This document shows positions 11,670 through 20,890 of a stretch of 44,171 nt of DNA, piece by piece (position 1 is the first letter of the stretch; each line of letters opens with the position of its first letter). The stretch lies in contig JAGWLR010000022.1 in the NCBI GenBank assembly GCA_028864885.1, positions 1-44,171 of the forward strand, in the 5' to 3' direction. The stretch is from Burkholderiales bacterium (GTDB lineage: Bacteria > Pseudomonadota > Gammaproteobacteria > Burkholderiales > Burkholderiaceae_C). The notes below the pieces were generated by a model. The model was not told the origin of the DNA, did not search any database, and was given only the letters and a program-made list of their open reading frames with translations. The position numbers and the translations under genes are program-made.

Positions 11670-13072
11670 CACAAGTACGCACCCGTTTCGCCCCGTCTCC
11701 CACGGGCTTCATCCACCTGGGCAACATCCGCTCGGCCTTGTATCCATGGGCTTTTGCGCGCGCCAACCAGGGGGTCTTCATTCTTCGCATCGAAGACACA
11801 GACCTGGAGCGATCCTCTCAAGAAGCGGTGGATGTGATTCTGGAGAGCATGCAGTGGTTGGGTCTGGATCACGACGAAGGCCCGTACTACCAGATGAAGC
11901 GCATGGACCGCTACAAGCAGGTCCTGCAGCAGATGCTGGATCAAGGTTTGGCCTATCCCTGCTACATGAGCACGGCTGAACTCGACGCTCTGCGTGAGCG
12001 CCAGATGGCGAACAAAGAGAAGCCTCGCTACGACGGCACGTGGCGCCCCGAGCCTGGCAAAACCTTGCCCACCATCCCTGAAGGCGTGCAACCGGTGATT
12101 CGCTTCAAGAATCCAATCGGTGGATCCGTTGTGTGGGAAGACAAGGTCAAGGGCCGGATCGAGATCAGCAACGATGAGCTGGATGATCTGGTGATCGCGC
12201 GTCCCGACGGCACACCGACGTACAACTTCTGCGTGGTGGTTGACGACATGGACATGGGCATCACGCATGTCATTCGCGGCGACGACCACGTCAACAACAC
12301 GCCCCGTCAGATCAACATCCTGCGAGCCCTGGGCAAAGAGCCTCCGGTCTATGCTCACCTGCCCACCGTGTTGAACGAACAGGGCGAGAAGATGTCGAAG
12401 CGCCATGGCGCCAAGGCAGTGACCCAGTATCGGGATGAAGGCTATCTGGCCGATGCCGTGGTGAACTATTTGGCCCGCTTGGGCTGGAGCCATGGCGACG
12501 ACGAAATCTTCTCGCGCGCCCAATTCATCGAGTGGTTCAACCTCGATCACCTCGGCAAGAGCGCAGGGCAGTTCGATGAGGCCAAGCTTCGCTGGGTGGC
12601 GCAGCAGCACATGAAGACCGCTGGCGACACGCTGTTGGCTTCGCTGGTGCGCGAACAGTTCGCTCGCCGTGGCTTGGCGCTGCCCGCGACGTTGCAGGCT
12701 GGCGACACCTTGAACAGCCTGTGCGCCTTGTTCAAGGACCGCTGCGCGACCACAGTTGAATTGCTGGATTGGTTGTCGATGTATGTTGGCGAGGTGACAC
12801 CACCAGCCGATGAATTGGCGGCCCGGCTCAACGACGCCAATAAGCCCGCTATCGCGGCCTTGGCAAAAAGACTGGCGACCGTGTCCTGGGACAAAGCTGC
12901 CATCAACCAAGCGCTCAAGGACACTTTGGCCGAGTTCAGCCTCAAGATGCCGCAGGTCGCCATCCCCGTGCGCTTGCTCGTGTGTGGTCGTGCTCAAACG
13001 CCTTCGGTTGACGCTGTTCTGGCCTTGTTTGAGCGTGATGTGGTGTTGCAACGATTGCAGAAAGTCGCGTGA
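11666..13072 (+). CDS. gltX: Glutamyl-tRNA synthetase
   Basis: GltX charges tRNA-Glu with glutamate. The 468-residue class I synthetase begins with the catalytic signature [18 protein letters not shown] (HIGH motif at residues 17-20) and has the second signature EKMSKRHG near residue 242; the anticodon-binding domain follows. The start overlaps the metZ stop in an ATGA, so translation is coupled. A tRNA-Glu gene lies about 250 nt downstream in the next transcription unit. Confidence 0.97.
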   Translation: MTQVRTRFAPSPTGFIHLGNIRSALYPWAFARANQGVFILRIEDTDLERSSQEAVDVILESMQWLGLDHDEGPYYQMKRMDRYKQVLQQMLDQGLAYPCYMSTAELDALRERQMANKEKPRYDGTWRPEPGKTLPTIPEGVQPVIRFKNPIGGSVVWEDKVKGRIEISNDELDDLVIARPDGTPTYNFCVVVDDMDMGITHVIRGDDHVNNTPRQINILRALGKEPPVYAHLPTVLNEQGEKMSKRHGAKAVTQYRDEGYLADAVVNYLARLGWSHGDDEIFSRAQFIEWFNLDHLGKSAGQFDEAKLRWVAQQHMKTAGDTLLASLVREQFARRGLALPATLQAGDTLNSLCALFKDRCATTVELLDWLSMYVGEVTPPADELAARLNDANKPAIAALAKRLATVSWDKAAINQALKDTLAEFSLKMPQVAIPVRLLVCGRAQTPSVDAVLALFERDVVLQRLQKVA

Positions 13073-13075
13073 TAC

Positions 13076-13105
13076 TTGCGCTTGGCTAAAAAAACGTTAT
13101 ATACT
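13076..13105 (+). promoter_or_regulatory. Promoter of the Ala-Glu-Asp tRNA operon
   Basis: TTGCGC (13076-13081) and TATACT (13100-13105) are separated by 18 nt including an A7 run. They lie just after the gltX stop and about 70 nt before the first tRNA. This is a sigma70-type arrangement; the -10 is strong and the -35 moderate. An overlapping TATATA at 13098 is an alternative -10. Confidence 0.6.
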
Positions 13106-13175
13106 CTCAGTCTCGCTTGAACGACGCTTTGTTTGAAACAAAGCAGCCGGGCAAACCTGGAGTCGAAAGGCTTTT

Positions 13176-13251
<76 letters not shown>

Positions 13252-13323
13252 AGCAACTCGGTTGCGGTGGGCAAGGTTGTGATGTTTGCCAAGTGAAGCG
13301 TCGATCAGGTCTAGAAGGATTCA

Positions 13324-13399
13324 GTCCCCTTCGTCTAGAGGCCTAGGACACCACCCTTTCACGGTGACTACAGGGGTTCGAATCCCCTAGGGGACGCCA
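13324..13399 (+). tRNA. tRNA-Glu (anticodon TTC)
   Basis: A complete 76-nt tRNA with encoded CCA and acceptor arm GTCCCCT/AGGGGAC. The anticodon loop CTTTCAC carries TTC. It is the second gene of the tRNA operon and lies shortly downstream of gltX, whose product charges it. Confidence 0.97.
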
Positions 13400-13448
13400 A
13401 GTTTGACGGCACTTGGGTTGAGCAATCAACCAAAGTCGTTACCGACGC

Positions 13449-13525
13449 GGAGTGGTAGTTCAGTTGGTTAGAATACCGGCCTGTCACGCCGGGGGTCGCG
13501 GGTTCGAGTCCCGTCCACTCCGCCA
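13449..13525 (+). tRNA. tRNA-Asp (anticodon GTC)
   Basis: A complete 77-nt tRNA with encoded CCA and acceptor arm GGAGTGG/CCACTCC. The anticodon loop CTGTCAC carries GTC. It is the last gene of the tRNA operon; a terminator follows after 6 nt. Confidence 0.97.
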
Positions 13526-13531
13526 AAATGC

Positions 13532-13567
13532 AAAGCCCTGATGCGCAAGCGTCAGGGCTTTTTGCTT
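13532..13567 (+). terminator. Terminator of the tRNA operon
   Basis: A long stem AAAGCCCTGATGC / GCGTCAGGGCTTT with a short GCAA loop is followed by a T-rich tail (TTTTTGCTTT). On the minus strand the same hairpin is followed by TTTGCATTTT, so it may also end transcription of the converging ogt gene. Confidence 0.92.
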
Positions 13568-13638
13568 TGTTGGTTCTGGAGGTGATTGGTCAGTAGGATC
13601 AGTTTCAGTGCGGGCACGCCTGTGGTTGCGTGCGTGCC

Positions 13639-14190
13639 TCAAAACAACGAGGCCGTGTCCATGGTGGGGTGAACACGCTGACCGCGGATGGTCAATCCTT
13701 CCAACTGCAGCAGGGCCACCTTTCGGTGCAGTCCGCCGGCATAACCTGTGAGTGAGGCATTGGAGCCCACCACCCGGTGGCAGGGGACAATGATCGAAAT
13801 CGGATTCAGCCCCACCGCCGCGCCCACGGCCCGACTGGCTTGGGGTTGATTCAGGATTTCAGCAATCTCGCCGTAGGTGGACAACTCGCCATGGGGAATG
13901 GCGAGCAAAGCCTGCCACACGGCTTGCTGAAAAGCGGTGCCATGCAGATCAAGTGGCAGATCAAACTCAGTCCTTCGGCTGGCCGCATACTCTTGTACCT
14001 GGGTGCGACATTGCTGCAGCAGGCGATCGGAGCGATCTTCTTTGATCCCGTCTAGGGCGCCAGGGTGATCTTTCTGGCCTTCAAACCACAGCCCAGTCAA
14101 TCCGGCTGGTGATCGGGCAATCAAAGCCGGGCCCCACGGGGTGTCGATCGTGGTCTTGGCCGTGTGCGGGGCGATGTGGGCGGCGATCAT
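13639..14190 (-). CDS. ogt: Methylated-DNA-[protein]-cysteine S-methyltransferase
   Basis: This suicide repair protein removes alkyl groups from O6-alkylguanine and O4-alkylthymine in DNA by transfer to its own cysteine. The 183-residue protein has the acceptor Cys137 in IIVPCHRVVG and the conserved GTAFQQAVWQAL and STYGEIA helices of the DNA-binding part. It has no Ada-type N-terminal regulator domain, so it is an Ogt-type single-domain enzyme. It is transcribed alone, converging on the tRNA operon. Confidence 0.95.
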   Translation of the reverse strand: MIAAHIAPHTAKTTIDTPWGPALIARSPAGLTGLWFEGQKDHPGALDGIKEDRSDRLLQQCRTQVQEYAASRRTEFDLPLDLHGTAFQQAVWQALLAIPHGELSTYGEIAEILNQPQASRAVGAAVGLNPISIIVPCHRVVGSNASLTGYAGGLHRKVALLQLEGLTIRGQRVHPTMDTASLF

Positions 14191-14324
14191 GATGGGTGGA
14201 ATGTAGCAGGCTGATCCCCTATTTGACGGGGTAGACGGATAGTCGGGCGTGGCTTTTGCAAAGTGTCACAGGCACCTATCTAAAATGCCTCCCTCGGATA
14301 CACACTCATTCAAGAAGGAACATC

Positions 14325-15713
14325 ATGCAAGTCGCCGCTTCTATTTTCAAGGCCTATGACATCCGTGGGGTTGTCGGGCAGACCTTGAACGAGGCCGTGG
14401 CCGAGCACCTCGGGCGTGCATTCGGTACCGAAGCGCTGAAGTTGGGCGAAAAGGCTGTCGCGGTGGGGCGCGATGGACGTCTGTCCGGCCCCGCCATGAG
14501 CGGCGCCTTGATCAAGGGCTTGCGTTCCACCGGGATCAATGTGATCGACCTGGGGGCAGTGACCACGCCCATGCTCTACTACGTTGCGGCCACCCGCGAA
14601 GCGCAAGGGTGTCGCAGCGGCATTCAGGTCACTGGCAGCCACAACCCCAAGGATTACAACGGCTTCAAGATGGTGTTAGCCGGTCGCGCCATTTATGGCG
14701 AAGACATTCAGGGTTTGCGTCGTCGCATCGAATCAGAGGACTATGCTCAAGGTGACGGAGCCGTCAGCGAATTGAACGTGCTGTCCGAATACACGCAACG
14801 CATCGTCAGCGATTGCAAGTTGGCCCGTCCTCTCAAGATTGTGGTGGACTCGGGTAATGGGATTCCCGGCGCGTCGGCCCCAGGCATCCTGCGTGCTTTG
14901 GGCTGCGAAGTGACCGAACTGTACTCGGAGGTCGATGGTGACTTTCCCAACCATCACCCCGATCCGTCCAAGCCCGAGAACCTTCAGGATCTGATCAAGG
15001 CCGTGAAAGAGCAGGGCGCTGATCTGGGCTTGGCCTTTGACGGCGACGGCGACCGTCTGGGCGTCGTCACCAAAGAAGGCAACAACATCTTCCCGGATCG
15101 TCAGATCATGCTGTTTGCACAAGATGTCTTGTCGCGCGTGCCAGGCGGCAAGATCATTTTTGATGTGAAGTGCAGCCAGCGTCTGGCCGTGGCGATCCGT
15201 GAGGCTGGCGGTGAGCCGGTGATGTACAAAACCGGGCATAGCCTGGTCAAGGCCAAATTGAAGGAAACCGGCTCACCGTTCGCCGGCGAAATGAGTGGGC
15301 ACATTTTCTTTGCTGAGCGCTGGTACGGCTTTGATGATGCGACCTATACCGCCGCGCGCTTGCTGGAGATTCTCAGCAAGGTGTCTGACCCGAGCGCGGT
15401 GCTCAATGCGCTGCCCACCAGCTTCAGCACCCCTGAATTGAACGTGGCCTGTGCGGAGGGCGAGCATCATGAAGTGATTGAGAAGCTGCGGCAGACCGCC
15501 AAATTTGACGGTGCAGAGTTGACCACGATTGATGGCTTGCGCGCCGACTATCCCGATGGCTTTGGCCTGGTGCGGGCATCGAACACCACGCCAGTGCTGG
15601 TGTTGCGCTTTGAAGGGCATACCCCTGAGGCGCTCGAGCGCATTCAGAAGCACTTCATGTCGCAATTGCTGGCGGTCAAGCCGGATGCGCATGTCGGTGC
15701 TTCCGCACATTGA
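14325..15713 (+). CDS. Phosphomannomutase/phosphoglucomutase
   Basis: This enzyme of the alpha-D-phosphohexomutase family (AlgC/ManB type) interconverts 6-phospho and 1-phospho sugars, giving mannose-1-P or glucose-1-P for polysaccharide and LPS synthesis. The ATG at 14325, behind AAGAAGGAA, gives 462 residues; the open frame extends further upstream without a ribosome site. The phosphoserine loop VTGSHNPKDYNG has Ser105, the metal loop DGDGDR is at about 239-244, and the sugar-binding loop GEMSGH is present. waaA follows after 14 nt, suggesting joint use in envelope synthesis. Which sugar is preferred cannot be told from the sequence. Confidence 0.94.
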   Translation: MQVAASIFKAYDIRGVVGQTLNEAVAEHLGRAFGTEALKLGEKAVAVGRDGRLSGPAMSGALIKGLRSTGINVIDLGAVTTPMLYYVAATREAQGCRSGIQVTGSHNPKDYNGFKMVLAGRAIYGEDIQGLRRRIESEDYAQGDGAVSELNVLSEYTQRIVSDCKLARPLKIVVDSGNGIPGASAPGILRALGCEVTELYSEVDGDFPNHHPDPSKPENLQDLIKAVKEQGADLGLAFDGDGDRLGVVTKEGNNIFPDRQIMLFAQDVLSRVPGGKIIFDVKCSQRLAVAIREAGGEPVMYKTGHSLVKAKLKETGSPFAGEMSGHIFFAERWYGFDDATYTAARLLEILSKVSDPSAVLNALPTSFSTPELNVACAEGEHHEVIEKLRQTAKFDGAELTTIDGLRADYPDGFGLVRASNTTPVLVLRFEGHTPEALERIQKHFMSQLLAVKPDAHVGASAH

Positions 15714-15727
15714 AGTCCCCTGCGTTG

Positions 15728-17056
15728 ATGATCAAACAATGGCTGGCACGGCAGGCTTACAGCCTGCTGCTGCGCCTGGGTACGCCGGTTTACCTGTGGC
15801 GCGTCTGGCACCGTGGGAAAACAGAGCCTCTGTACCGAGCCGTTTGGTGGGAGCGGCTGGGTGTGTACGGTGCAGCTCATCGGTACCAGGTGGCGACGTC
15901 TGGCCAAGGCCCTTGGGTGTGGGTGCATGCCGTGTCGTTAGGCGAGACCCGGGCGGTGGCTCCGTTGGTGCAGGCCTTGCGCACGGAGCGCCCGGGGATG
16001 CGACTGTTGTTGACGCACAGCACGGCGACCGGTCGTGAAGCCGGACGGTCGCTGCTTCTGCCTGGCGATGCGCAGACGTGGTTGCCATATGACACACCTG
16101 GAGCGGTCAGGCGTTTTTTGCGCGCCCATCGTCCGGCAGTCGGCGTGCTGATGGAAACCGAGGTCTGGCCCAATGTGCAGGCAGTGGCGGCCCAAGAAGA
16201 CGTGCCCGTCGTGCTGGCCAATGGTCGATTGAGCGAGAAGAGTTTGAAGCAGGGGCTTCGGTTGGCAGCCTTGATGGCGCCAGCTGCGCAGTCCTTGGCC
16301 GTCGTGCTGGCGCAAACTCAAGCGGATGCCGAACGCTTTCGGCAAATGGGTGCGCGTGATGTGCGGGTCACAGGCAATGTCAAGTTTGACGTGACGCCCG
16401 CGAACCATCTGCTGTCGTTGGGGGCGGCATGGAAAGCGGCCTCTCAAGGTCGGCCCATTGTGTTGATGGCGAGTTCACGCGAAGGCGAGGAGCCCGGACT
16501 GTTGGCCGCATGGACGAAGGCGCGTAGCGACGGCTTGTATGGGGGCGAAGGCGCCTTTCCGCGGTTGTGGATCGTGCCACGTCATCCCCAGCGCTTTGAC
16601 GAAGTGGCGCAGTTGGTGGCGCAGGCGGGTTGGTCGCTGTCCAGGCGAAGTACGTGGTCTGAAGCTGGCCCGGATGCCGTGGCGCAAGAAGCGGATGTGT
16701 GGCTGGGAGATTCCATCGGCGAAATGCCTGCCTACTACGCGGCTGCCAATGTGGCTTTGCTGGGTGGTAGCTTTGAGCCGTTGGGGGGGCAGAATCTGAT
16801 TGAAGCGGCCGCATGCGGGTGCCCGATTGTGATGGGGCCGTCGACGTTCAACTTTGCCGAAGCGGCTGAATTGAGTGAGCGCGCGGGGGCGGCGATTCGC
16901 GTCAGCAACTGGGGCGAAGGGGTGGCACAAGCCCTGCAGTTCTGCGATCAGATACGACAATCCGCAGGGCGCGCTGCGGCCTACGCTTTCGCGGGTGCTC
17001 ACAAAGGGGCCGCCACCCGATCTGCCAAGGAGATCTGGGCTCAGGTCCTAGGGTGA
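15728..17056 (+). CDS. waaA: 3-deoxy-D-manno-octulosonic acid (Kdo) transferase
   Basis: WaaA (KdtA) transfers Kdo from CMP-Kdo to lipid A precursor at the cytoplasmic face of the inner membrane. The ATG at 15728 gives 442 residues; a TTG at 15710 would add six. The sequence has the N-terminal membrane-anchoring stretch, the HAVSLGETRAV motif near residues 70-80, and the GT-B C-terminal donor-site region LLGGSFEPLGGQNLIEAAACG. It sits behind the phosphohexomutase and converges on the acyltransferase gene with a 7-nt gap. Whether it adds one or two Kdo units is not visible. Confidence 0.95.
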   Translation: MIKQWLARQAYSLLLRLGTPVYLWRVWHRGKTEPLYRAVWWERLGVYGAAHRYQVATSGQGPWVWVHAVSLGETRAVAPLVQALRTERPGMRLLLTHSTATGREAGRSLLLPGDAQTWLPYDTPGAVRRFLRAHRPAVGVLMETEVWPNVQAVAAQEDVPVVLANGRLSEKSLKQGLRLAALMAPAAQSLAVVLAQTQADAERFRQMGARDVRVTGNVKFDVTPANHLLSLGAAWKAASQGRPIVLMASSREGEEPGLLAAWTKARSDGLYGGEGAFPRLWIVPRHPQRFDEVAQLVAQAGWSLSRRSTWSEAGPDAVAQEADVWLGDSIGEMPAYYAAANVALLGGSFEPLGGQNLIEAAACGCPIVMGPSTFNFAEAAELSERAGAAIRVSNWGEGVAQALQFCDQIRQSAGRAAAYAFAGAHKGAATRSAKEIWAQVLG

Positions 17057-17063
17057 GCCGCAG

Positions 17064-18260
17064 TCAGAGCGGCAGGATCAGCGGCGCAGAGGCGGCCAGC
17101 CATTCAGGCAATCGGTGGGTTTGCGCCGACAGTCTCCATCCGATGCGGGCAGCCAAGCGAACCCCATCTTCCGCCTTGGTGCACAGGGTTGGGCTTCTGA
17201 GCGAAAACCAGTCAACCTGGATGGTTTGCAAAGACAAGGCTCGCTTGTAGTGATGATCGCCGGCCATCAGATCGTAGGTATGGTGCCCCAATGTGGTATT
17301 GAGATCGATGGCCAGGGTGTGGCTGACCAAGCCTGGGCTGTTTTTGCCGCCAGCCGCGTCGTAGTTGACGCCGGATTGGTAGTTGTACACGTGCCCCTTC
17401 CAAACGAAGTTGTAGAGGTAGGCGATGTCTTGATGTCCGGCTTTGATCGCCAGGATCTGGACCTCACCGCGCTCGAATCCTTCTCGAATCACGTCGTCGT
17501 GAAACTGATTGAAAAACGGGGTGTTGAATGCCCCCTCCACTCGACGCCCTGACCAACAGGCACTGTGCAGCTTCTTGAGGGCCTCCATCCAGGTCAAAGC
17601 TTCACTGAGGGACTGGGCTGCCTCAATGGTCACGGCACCCCACTCCTTTTGGTAGGACTGAAGACTGCGTTTGATGTGGTAGCGGGGCTTTTGCTTTAGC
17701 AACGCGGTGTGCTGGCCTGCTTGGCGCACATCTACCAGGCTGATCTGGTAGGCCGGTTGCCTGACACGTTTGATTTTGGCTTGACAGTGTCGGCGTCGGC
17801 GCGGGGCCAACACCGGGCGCCGAAGGGCGTTGAATTGAATTTCATCCCAGCCGCCACCCTGGTCGATCAGGTGGCGAATCATGATGGGTTCCAAAAAGTG
17901 CTTGACGGTGTCGTCAATCACCAGACCGTTGTATTCAATGGTGATTTTGTCGAGATCGGGGCGCCCGGTTTCGTGCAGATGCCAGACCCGCATCGGCACA
18001 CACCGGGCCTTGATCACGGTAGACAGAACGAGGATGCCGGCGCCCATCCAGCGCCCGTTGAGGCGAGCTAGCAAAAGGCGAGGTTGGACCTCGGGTGGCA
18101 GATTTCTCAGCCAGGCGCCGATCCAGGTCCAACTTGTAAAAAAGGAGATGTCGCTTCGCTCTTGCAGATCACGCCAGTGGCGCTCGACCTCGTCCAAAGG
18201 GGGCATCTCCACCAGCTCAATCGACAACCCGGCTGGATGGGAGGCGTTCTTCACCAACAT
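17064..18260 (-). CDS. FemAB/BioF2-like GNAT acyltransferase
   Basis: This is a 398-residue protein of the GNAT superfamily with the BioF2-like (Acetyltransf_6) fold seen in proteins tied to exopolysaccharide and exosortase loci. Recognisable parts are the N-terminal FTSWTWIGAWLRN block, the basic central RYHIKRSLQSYQKEWG, and the C-terminal core with YLYNFVWKGHVYNYQSGVNYD and SHTLAIDLN. The ATG at 18260 was chosen; a TTG at 18272 would add four residues. Its position beside a PEP-CTERM gene and epsD-xrtB-epsI suggests acylation of a surface sugar or peptide, but the substrate is unknown. It is divergent from the PEP-CTERM gene. Confidence 0.82.
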   Translation of the reverse strand: MLVKNASHPAGLSIELVEMPPLDEVERHWRDLQERSDISFFTSWTWIGAWLRNLPPEVQPRLLLARLNGRWMGAGILVLSTVIKARCVPMRVWHLHETGRPDLDKITIEYNGLVIDDTVKHFLEPIMIRHLIDQGGGWDEIQFNALRRPVLAPRRRRHCQAKIKRVRQPAYQISLVDVRQAGQHTALLKQKPRYHIKRSLQSYQKEWGAVTIEAAQSLSEALTWMEALKKLHSACWSGRRVEGAFNTPFFNQFHDDVIREGFERGEVQILAIKAGHQDIAYLYNFVWKGHVYNYQSGVNYDAAGGKNSPGLVSHTLAIDLNTTLGHHTYDLMAGDHHYKRALSLQTIQVDWFSLRSPTLCTKAEDGVRLAARIGWRLSAQTHRLPEWLAASAPLILPL

Positions 18261-18503
18261 GCATTTGTACAAAATATATTTTCAGCATATTGATTTTCGG
18301 CCGAGGATGAACTTGCGTCACCGCCCCGCTTGTGGGGGAGCCACTCGAATGCGTGACAGGGTTCACACGAAGACCCCGATTGATGTGCAGAGGCGAAAGG
18401 GGCCCTCCCGATATGGGGGAATCTCGCCCCTTGAGGTGAGGGGTTACATATCTTTACGAACGCGCACAGAATAAGTGCATCAACCAATCGCAGTGAGTTT
18501 GAG
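18261..18503. other. Divergent intergenic region with alternative hairpins
   Basis: The 243 nt between the acyltransferase and the PEP-CTERM gene begin AT-rich, with a TATATT that could serve the minus-strand gene, and become GC-rich. A 7-bp inverted repeat AAGGGGC (18397-18403) / GCCCCTT (18426-18432) encloses a second TCCC/GGGA stem. The strand 18427-18431 (CCCCT) could instead pair with AGGGG at 18439-18443. No sigma54-type -24/-12 element was recognised. No open frame is supported here. Confidence 0.5.
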
Positions 18504-19019
18504 ATGAAGTACCGTCGTATTGCCGCGCTGGCGTTGGCGCTGGCCGCTTGTGGCGCCCAGGCCAAGACCGAAGATTTGGGTGTGATCGATTCGTCGGGCA
18601 CGCTGTTTGGCAATATCTTCTTCTCATCGGTCAGCAATTTCACTGACTACTACACGTTCCAGATCGCGGATTCCGGAACCGTGTCTGGGAAGACGATCGA
18701 CACCTCCTACGTCTTGCTGTTCACCAAAGACGTCGTATTGAAGTCGCTGACCCTGACATCGAGCGGTTCTTCTGCCGTGATCGCCAGCGATACCAGCCCC
18801 GATTCGTTCAGCTTCGCCGGATTGTCGGCAGGCGACTACACCTTGGCCGTCAATGGCTCGGTGTCTGGGGCGTGGGCCATTGCGGGCGCCTACAGCGGCA
18901 CCATCAAGTCGCAAAGCGCGTCGGTGGCGTCTCCGGCTCCTGAGCCCGCCGATCTGGCCATGACTTTGGTGGGCCTGGCTGGTGTGGGCTGGCTGGTGCG
19001 TCGTCGCACCGCGCGCTGA
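18504..19019 (+). CDS. PEP-CTERM protein, FxDxF-like
   Basis: This is a secreted 171-residue protein with a signal peptide (about residues 1-20, cleavage likely after AQA) and a C-terminal PEP-CTERM sorting tag: PEPADLAMTLVGLAG, a short hydrophobic helix, then RRRTAR. The tag marks it for processing by an exosortase, and xrtB lies 1 kb downstream. The middle is a small Ser/Thr/Gly-rich beta domain, and SNFTDYYTF resembles the FxDxF signature of one PEP-CTERM subfamily with Tyr in place of the second Phe. It has no catalytic motif, so it is probably a structural or biofilm-matrix protein. A strong terminator follows, so it is its own transcription unit. Confidence 0.9.
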   Translation: MKYRRIAALALALAACGAQAKTEDLGVIDSSGTLFGNIFFSSVSNFTDYYTFQIADSGTVSGKTIDTSYVLLFTKDVVLKSLTLTSSGSSAVIASDTSPDSFSFAGLSAGDYTLAVNGSVSGAWAIAGAYSGTIKSQSASVASPAPEPADLAMTLVGLAGVGWLVRRRTAR

Positions 19020-19039
19020 TTTTGCGCATGTCTCATGGA

Positions 19040-19069
19040 AAACGGACCTTCGGGTCCGTTTGTCGTTTT
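19040..19069 (+). terminator. Terminator after the PEP-CTERM gene
   Basis: A perfect 9-bp stem AAACGGACC / GGTCCGTTT closes a TTCG tetraloop and is followed by TGTCGTTTTC. It lies about 20 nt after the stop codon. Confidence 0.9.
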
Positions 19070-19124
19070 CAGGTCTTGGCTGTGATTGTCGATAATCGAT
19101 CGATCGTCCCATTCCTGCCATCAG

Positions 19125-20006
19125 ATGAAAAATAAATTCGACTACGTGTGGTTCGGCCTCGTGCTGTGGTGCGGCGTGGTGTCCTTGGGGGGCTGCTCCC
19201 GAGGCGATTCCCACGCGGATCAGGGCGTTGGCTCTTCTCAGGTGTTGGCCCGGATCAACGACAAGGAAATTTCGGTGCATCAGGTTCGCACCCTGATCGA
19301 GTTGCAACCCAACTGGACTCAGCAATATGGTGACAAGGCGCCATCTCGGGCCTTGGACAGCTTGATTGAGCAGGAACTGGCAGCCCAGGCAGCGCATGCA
19401 GCGGGCCTGGATGACACGCCTAAAGTGGTGCAAGCCATGGAGTTGGCCAAGCGGGAAGTGCTTGCGCGGGCCTACCAGGATCAACTGGCGGCCAAGGCCG
19501 ATATGCCAGACGAGAGCGAGGTGTCCACCTACTTCGATGCCCATCCGGAGCTGTTTGCTCAGCGTCGGCAATATGTGCTGCAGGAAACCTTGCTCAAAGG
19601 ACCGGCGGCACAGGTTCAGGCTCTGGTTGGCAACCTTCGGGCAACCAAGAGCCTGCCGGATTTGAACGCCTTGGTGCGGCAGACCGGGTTGCCGTACTCT
19701 GTGCGCAATTCTTCGCAGTGGGCGGAGGCCTTGCCTCTGGATGTGTTGAAACAGCTCTATGCGATCCAGCCGGGGCAGTCGGTTACGGTGTCGCGGCCCG
19801 ATGGCGTGGTGGTGCTGTCTCTGGTGAGTAGCGAGCTGGCGCCAATCGGATTGCCCCAAGCACGCGCCGCCATTCGCGAGGTGTTGTGGACCTTGCATCG
19901 CAAGGAGAAGATCCAGAAAGGGATGGAGGCATTGCGGCAGCAGGCACGCATTGCGCGGTTTGATGCGCCCGCTTCGTCACCTCAAGGGGGCGCGTCGCAA
20001 CCATGA
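19125..20006 (+). CDS. epsD: EpsD family peptidyl-prolyl isomerase lipoprotein
   Basis: This protein belongs to the SurA/PpiC-like family found with exosortase B (EpsD family). The ATG at 19125 gives 293 residues; an upstream frame from 19086 lacks a signal peptide. The N-terminus is a lipoprotein signal with lipobox LGGC (Cys24). After it comes an N-terminal chaperone helix bundle (about 36-150) and a parvulin-type domain (about 165-250: ILQETLLKG-like strand, then QPGQSVTVSRPDGVVVLSLVSSE). It probably helps fold or present an outer-layer protein during polysaccharide export. The stop overlaps the xrtB start in ATGA. Confidence 0.85.
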   Translation: MKNKFDYVWFGLVLWCGVVSLGGCSRGDSHADQGVGSSQVLARINDKEISVHQVRTLIELQPNWTQQYGDKAPSRALDSLIEQELAAQAAHAAGLDDTPKVVQAMELAKREVLARAYQDQLAAKADMPDESEVSTYFDAHPELFAQRRQYVLQETLLKGPAAQVQALVGNLRATKSLPDLNALVRQTGLPYSVRNSSQWAEALPLDVLKQLYAIQPGQSVTVSRPDGVVVLSLVSSELAPIGLPQARAAIREVLWTLHRKEKIQKGMEALRQQARIARFDAPASSPQGGASQP

Positions 20007-20890
20007 CCGACGGCGTGGCTGACGAACTTCGATCTCCTGCCCAAAGGTGGTTGCTGGCAGCCGGGTGGGCGAGTTTGGCTGTGCCGACCTTGTGGGACTT
20101 CATGGTCGGCCAGTGGTCGGCTTACAGCCAGGGCCACGAGTTTGTGTTGCTGGGTGTGGTGGGATGGTTGCTGTGGCGAAAATCGCCTCAACTCAATCGC
20201 CTGCCGTTGGCTCCCATAGGCTGGTTGACTTGGCTGGGCTGGGCCGTCGGGTTGATGGCCTACACGATCGGGCGCACGCAGGAATTCATTCGGGTCGAGT
20301 TGTTGGCCGTCTGGTGGATGGCGTTGATGGTGTTGCGAGTTGGCTGGGGGCCCCAGGCCTGGCGCCAAACCTGGTTCATCTGGCTGTTTGCCCTGTTCAT
20401 GATCCCTTTACCATTTTCGGTGGTGCTGGCTTTGACCGCTCCTTTGAAGGAGGCCGTGTCTGCCGTGGCCACCGTGGCGCTTCGCGTGGCAGGCTACCCG
20501 ATTGCTCGCACAGGGGTGGTGATCACGGTAGGGCAATATCAGTTGCTGGTGGCCGAGGCTTGTGCGGGCCTGCAGTCGATGTTTGTGTTGGAAGCCATGG
20601 GGTTGTTGTACAGCTATCTGGTTCAACATCGGTCATGGTGGCGCAACGCCTTGCTGGCGGCCTGCGCTGTGCCCGTGTCGTTTGCCGCCAATGTGGTGCG
20701 GGTGATGACTTTGGTGTGGGTGACCTATCACTTCGGTGATGCCACCGGACAGGGCTTCGTGCACAACTTTGCTGGCTTGGTGTTGTTCGGTGTGGCGCTG
20801 GCTTTGTTGGCGGGGGTGGATGCCGTGTTGGGCTGGTGGTGGCCGGATGATCAACTCCGACCAGACTTGGCGCAGGAGCACCGGGCATGA
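20003..20890 (+). CDS. xrtB: Exosortase B
   Basis: Exosortases are polytopic inner-membrane cysteine peptidases or transpeptidases that process PEP-CTERM proteins, by analogy with archaeosortase and sortase. The 295-residue protein has about eight hydrophobic segments and all three expected catalytic residues: Cys187 in VAEACAGLQSM, Arg233 in FAANVVRVM and His254 in FVHNFAGL. The neighbours EpsD and EpsI define it as the B type. It overlaps epsD by 4 nt and epsI by 4 nt. The PEP-CTERM protein 1 kb upstream is the only recognisable substrate in this window. Confidence 0.94.
   Translation: MTDGVADELRSPAQRWLLAAGWASLAVPTLWDFMVGQWSAYSQGHEFVLLGVVGWLLWRKSPQLNRLPLAPIGWLTWLGWAVGLMAYTIGRTQEFIRVELLAVWWMALMVLRVGWGPQAWRQTWFIWLFALFMIPLPFSVVLALTAPLKEAVSAVATVALRVAGYPIARTGVVITVGQYQLLVAEACAGLQSMFVLEAMGLLYSYLVQHRSWWRNALLAACAVPVSFAANVVRVMTLVWVTYHFGDATGQGFVHNFAGLVLFGVALALLAGVDAVLGWWWPDDQLRPDLAQEHRA

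Noticed and set aside
11516-13051. Open frame of 511 codons on the minus strand
   Set aside because: It is the antisense shadow of gltX and the end of metZ.
17040-17100. Bidirectional terminator between waaA and the acyltransferase gene
   Set aside because: GCCGC/GCGGC can form a 5-bp stem but there is no T run on either strand.
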